Origin: Haemophilus haemolyticus
GTDB lineage: Bacteria; Pseudomonadota; Gammaproteobacteria; Enterobacterales; Pasteurellaceae
Assembly (NCBI RefSeq): GCF_003493605.1
Contig: NZ_QQKA01000002.1
Location: 62,001-126,000, forward strand
Length of the DNA: 64,000 bases
Reading direction: 5' to 3'
Shown: piece by piece, positions 62,509 through 64,000 of the stretch
How the letters are laid out: each line of letters opens with the position of its first letter
How positions within the stretch are numbered: position 1 is the first letter of the stretch
Program-made: the position numbers and the translations under genes
The notes under the pieces: model-generated
What the model was told of the DNA's origin: nothing
Database searches by the model: none
What the model saw: only the letters and a program-made list of their open reading frames with translations

Positions 62509-62776
62509 AATTTAAATAAGATATAACCTCACAATATATGAGTGATTTAACACCATTATGAAAGGAATATCAATAGAGATTCTATGGATTTTTCATGTCA
62601 TGTTAGTATTAGGTCCCTTATAAATGATGTTTTTAGTTAACACAGTATTTTCCAGAAATTATTACCGATTATTTCTAATGAGAGTTATTCAAAGAAATAG
62701 GATTTGAAAATTAAAGTAATAAATATTAATAAAATAAATTAATCCAAGGAAATTTAAAGGGTATAGAAAGGGAAAA
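62509..62776. other. AT-rich intergenic stretch with a possible gene remnant
   Basis: This 268-nt gap separates the amidotransferase gene from tRNA-Ile. A plus-strand frame from ATG 62558 reads MKGISIEILWIFHVMLVLGP, meets TAA at 62621-62623 and continues in frame as MMFLVNTVFSRNYYRLFLM before another stop. No ribosome-binding site or known domain was found. It may be a decayed small membrane-protein gene or chance. Confidence 0.3.
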
Positions 62777-62853
62777 TGGTCCCCCCTACCGGACTTGAAC
62801 CAGTGACCAAGCGATTATGAGTCGCCTGCTCTAACCGACTGAGCTAAGGGGGG
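62777..62853 (-). tRNA. tRNA-Ile(CAU), lysidine-type (decodes AUA)
   Basis: A 77-nt cloverleaf with encoded CCA and anticodon CAT. The D-arm to anticodon-stem sequence GCAGGCGACTCATAATCGCT matches E. coli ileX-type tRNA rather than elongator Met, so C34 is expected to be changed to lysidine by TilS. The acceptor stem starts with six C residues paired to six G residues. Confidence 0.88.
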
Positions 62854-62939
62854 AAAATCGCGGTGATTATAGAGAAATAATCACTTGAAGTCTATAAAAG
62901 AAGAGATGATTGATGAAAAATCAATCATCCCTTTTATCA

Positions 62940-64000
62940 TTATTGAAGCACTGAAATATCCGCCACTTGTAAGAACAAGCCTTGTAACGTATTTAAAATT
63001 GCTAAGCGGTTTTGGCGTAATGCTGGATCTTCAGCATTTACCATTACGTTATCAAAGAAGCTATCTACTGGTGCTCGTAAGTTCGCTAATTTATCTAATA
63101 CTGCGGTGTAATCGCCTTGTGCGATAAGCGGTTGTACTTCAGTGCGTAATGCAAGTACTGATTCAGCAAGAGCTTTTTCTGCTGGCTCTACACAAGCGGT
63201 CAAATTGATCTCACCGATTGCAGCATCTGCTTTTGCTAAGATGTTACTTACACGTTTATTTGCTGCCGCTAACGCTTCCGCTGAATCTAAAGTACGGAAG
63301 TGTGATACCGCACGCACACGTGCATCAAAATCAGCAGGGCGAGTTGGACGACGAGCTAATACCGATTGAATTACATCCACCGCAATGCCTTCATCTTGAT
63401 ACCACGCACGGAAACGACCGAGCATGAAGTCCACCACATCAGCAACCACATTTTGATTCGTGAGTTTATCACCGAAAAGTGCGGCTGATTTTTTCACTAA
63501 ATCTTCTAAATCCAATGGTAAGTTTTTCTCAACGATAATACGCAATGCACCTAATGCCGCACGACGCAATGCAAATGGGTCTGCGCTGCCTTTCGGTGCT
63601 TGGCCGATGCCGAAAATACCCGTTAAGGTGTCAAATTTATCCGCTAAAGCAACCGCACTTGCCACTAAAGATTTTGGTAATTCATCACCCGCAAAGCGTG
63701 GCATATATTGCTCATTTAATGCGACTGCAACTTCTTCATCTTCACCATCATGACGAGCATAATGCATACCCATTACGCCTTGGGTGTCAGTGAATTCAAA
63801 TACCATGTTGGTCATCAAGTCACATTTTGACAGTAAACCCGCACGTTTTGCTTTTGCTTCGTCTGCACCGATTTGTTTTGCAATTTCGCCTGCTAGTTGC
63901 TCAATACGGTCAGTTTTGTCTTTCAATGTACCCAATTGTTGTTGGAACAACACGGTTTCTAAACGCGGTAAACGATCAACCAGTTTTTGTTTTAAGTCGG
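62940..64000 (-). CDS. glyS: Glycyl-tRNA synthetase beta subunit, C-terminal part (cut by window edge)
   Basis: The frame ends at 62940 and runs without interruption past the right edge ([20 protein letters not shown] at the edge), so about 353 C-terminal residues of a roughly 690-residue protein are visible. The HD-like core ([33 protein letters not shown]), [20 protein letters not shown] and the C-terminal anticodon-binding DALR-like region mark GlyS. It would pair with GlyQ encoded upstream outside the window. Confidence 0.96.
   Translation of the reverse strand, partial: DLKQKLVDRLPRLETVLFQQQLGTLKDKTDRIEQLAGEIAKQIGADEAKAKRAGLLSKCDLMTNMVFEFTDTQGVMGMHYARHDGEDEEVAVALNEQYMPRFAGDELPKSLVASAVALADKFDTLTGIFGIGQAPKGSADPFALRRAALGALRIIVEKNLPLDLEDLVKKSAALFGDKLTNQNVVADVVDFMLGRFRAWYQDEGIAVDVIQSVLARRPTRPADFDARVRAVSHFRTLDSAEALAAANKRVSNILAKADAAIGEINLTACVEPAEKALAESVLALRTEVQPLIAQGDYTAVLDKLANLRAPVDSFFDNVMVNAEDPALRQNRLAILNTLQGLFLQVADISVLQ

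Noticed and set aside
62777-62853. Elongator tRNA-Met because of the CAT anticodon
   Set aside because: The anticodon stem GGCGACTCATAATCGCT matches the isoleucine-2 type, and elongator Met tRNAs of this group have a different stem.

Overview
The window is chromosomal DNA of a Haemophilus of the influenzae/haemolyticus group. The evidence is low GC, many copies of the 9-bp uptake signal AAGTGCGGT (often as inverted pairs forming terminators), a Protein E adhesin gene, and near-complete agreement of proteins such as KdkA, OpsX, enolase and NhaB with H. influenzae proteins as I remember them. As far as I recall the Rd KW20 map, gene content is ordinary but blocks are joined in a different order, so this may be a divergent strain or a close relative such as H. 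haemolyticus.

Layout. 0-1.8 kb: start of oapA (cut by the window edge), epmB and efp (EF-P and its lysine-transferring enzyme). 2-8.9 kb: a TPP riboswitch followed by a thiamine salvage operon, thiZ-thiX-thiY-tenA-thiM-thiD-thiE-thiU; thiX carries an in-frame TGA at codon 19. 9-12.3 kb: trhP, a candidate small RNA, then ruvX-yqgE-rsmE. 12.3-15.3 kb: fadR facing away from nhaB-dsbB. 15.3-20.4 kb: Protein E, pflA, a broken antibiotic-biosynthesis-monooxygenase-like gene, pflB and focA, with an unusual upstream ORF overlapping focA. 20.5-26.6 kb: a ygiC/ygiB cluster, a NUDIX gene, eno and pyrG. 26.8-30.7 kb: xerD, an MFS gene, proC, rdgC.

30.8-32.1 kb: a small trimeric autotransporter adhesin with 21-bp in-frame repeats in its stalk and a hexanucleotide repeat upstream. 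32.1-39.9 kb: RNA-related and housekeeping genes (srmB, trmN6, yfiF, pssA, udp, yiiM, ychJ, yihY). 39.9-45.7 kb: the probable LOS phosphoethanolamine transferase lpt6, four tRNA-Val(UAC) genes, gltX, tRNA-Ala(GGC) and catalase hktE. 45.7-51.3 kb: pyrH, a second phosphoethanolamine transferase, fabZ-lpxA-lpxB-rnhB. 51.4-54.6 kb: an AhpD-like protein, an AraC-type regulator and an ABC exporter. 54.7-61.6 kb: rdgB-kdkA, opsX, bamC-dapA, bcp and exbB-exbD-tonB. The end holds a class II glutamine amidotransferase, a tRNA-Ile(CAU) and the 3' part of glyS.

How genes work together. The thiamine operon takes up and recycles the pyrimidine and thiazole parts; thiC and thiG are not in the window. FocA, PflB and PflA form the anaerobic pyruvate-formate module. 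lpxA/lpxB, kdkA, opsX and the two phosphoethanolamine transferases build and decorate lipooligosaccharide, the main surface glycolipid. ExbB-ExbD-TonB power outer-membrane uptake of iron and heme. I found no prophage, insertion sequence, CRISPR array or clearly new multi-gene system. The best leads are the small RNA candidate, the two nonsense-interrupted genes, the repeat-bearing adhesin and the focA leader ORF.
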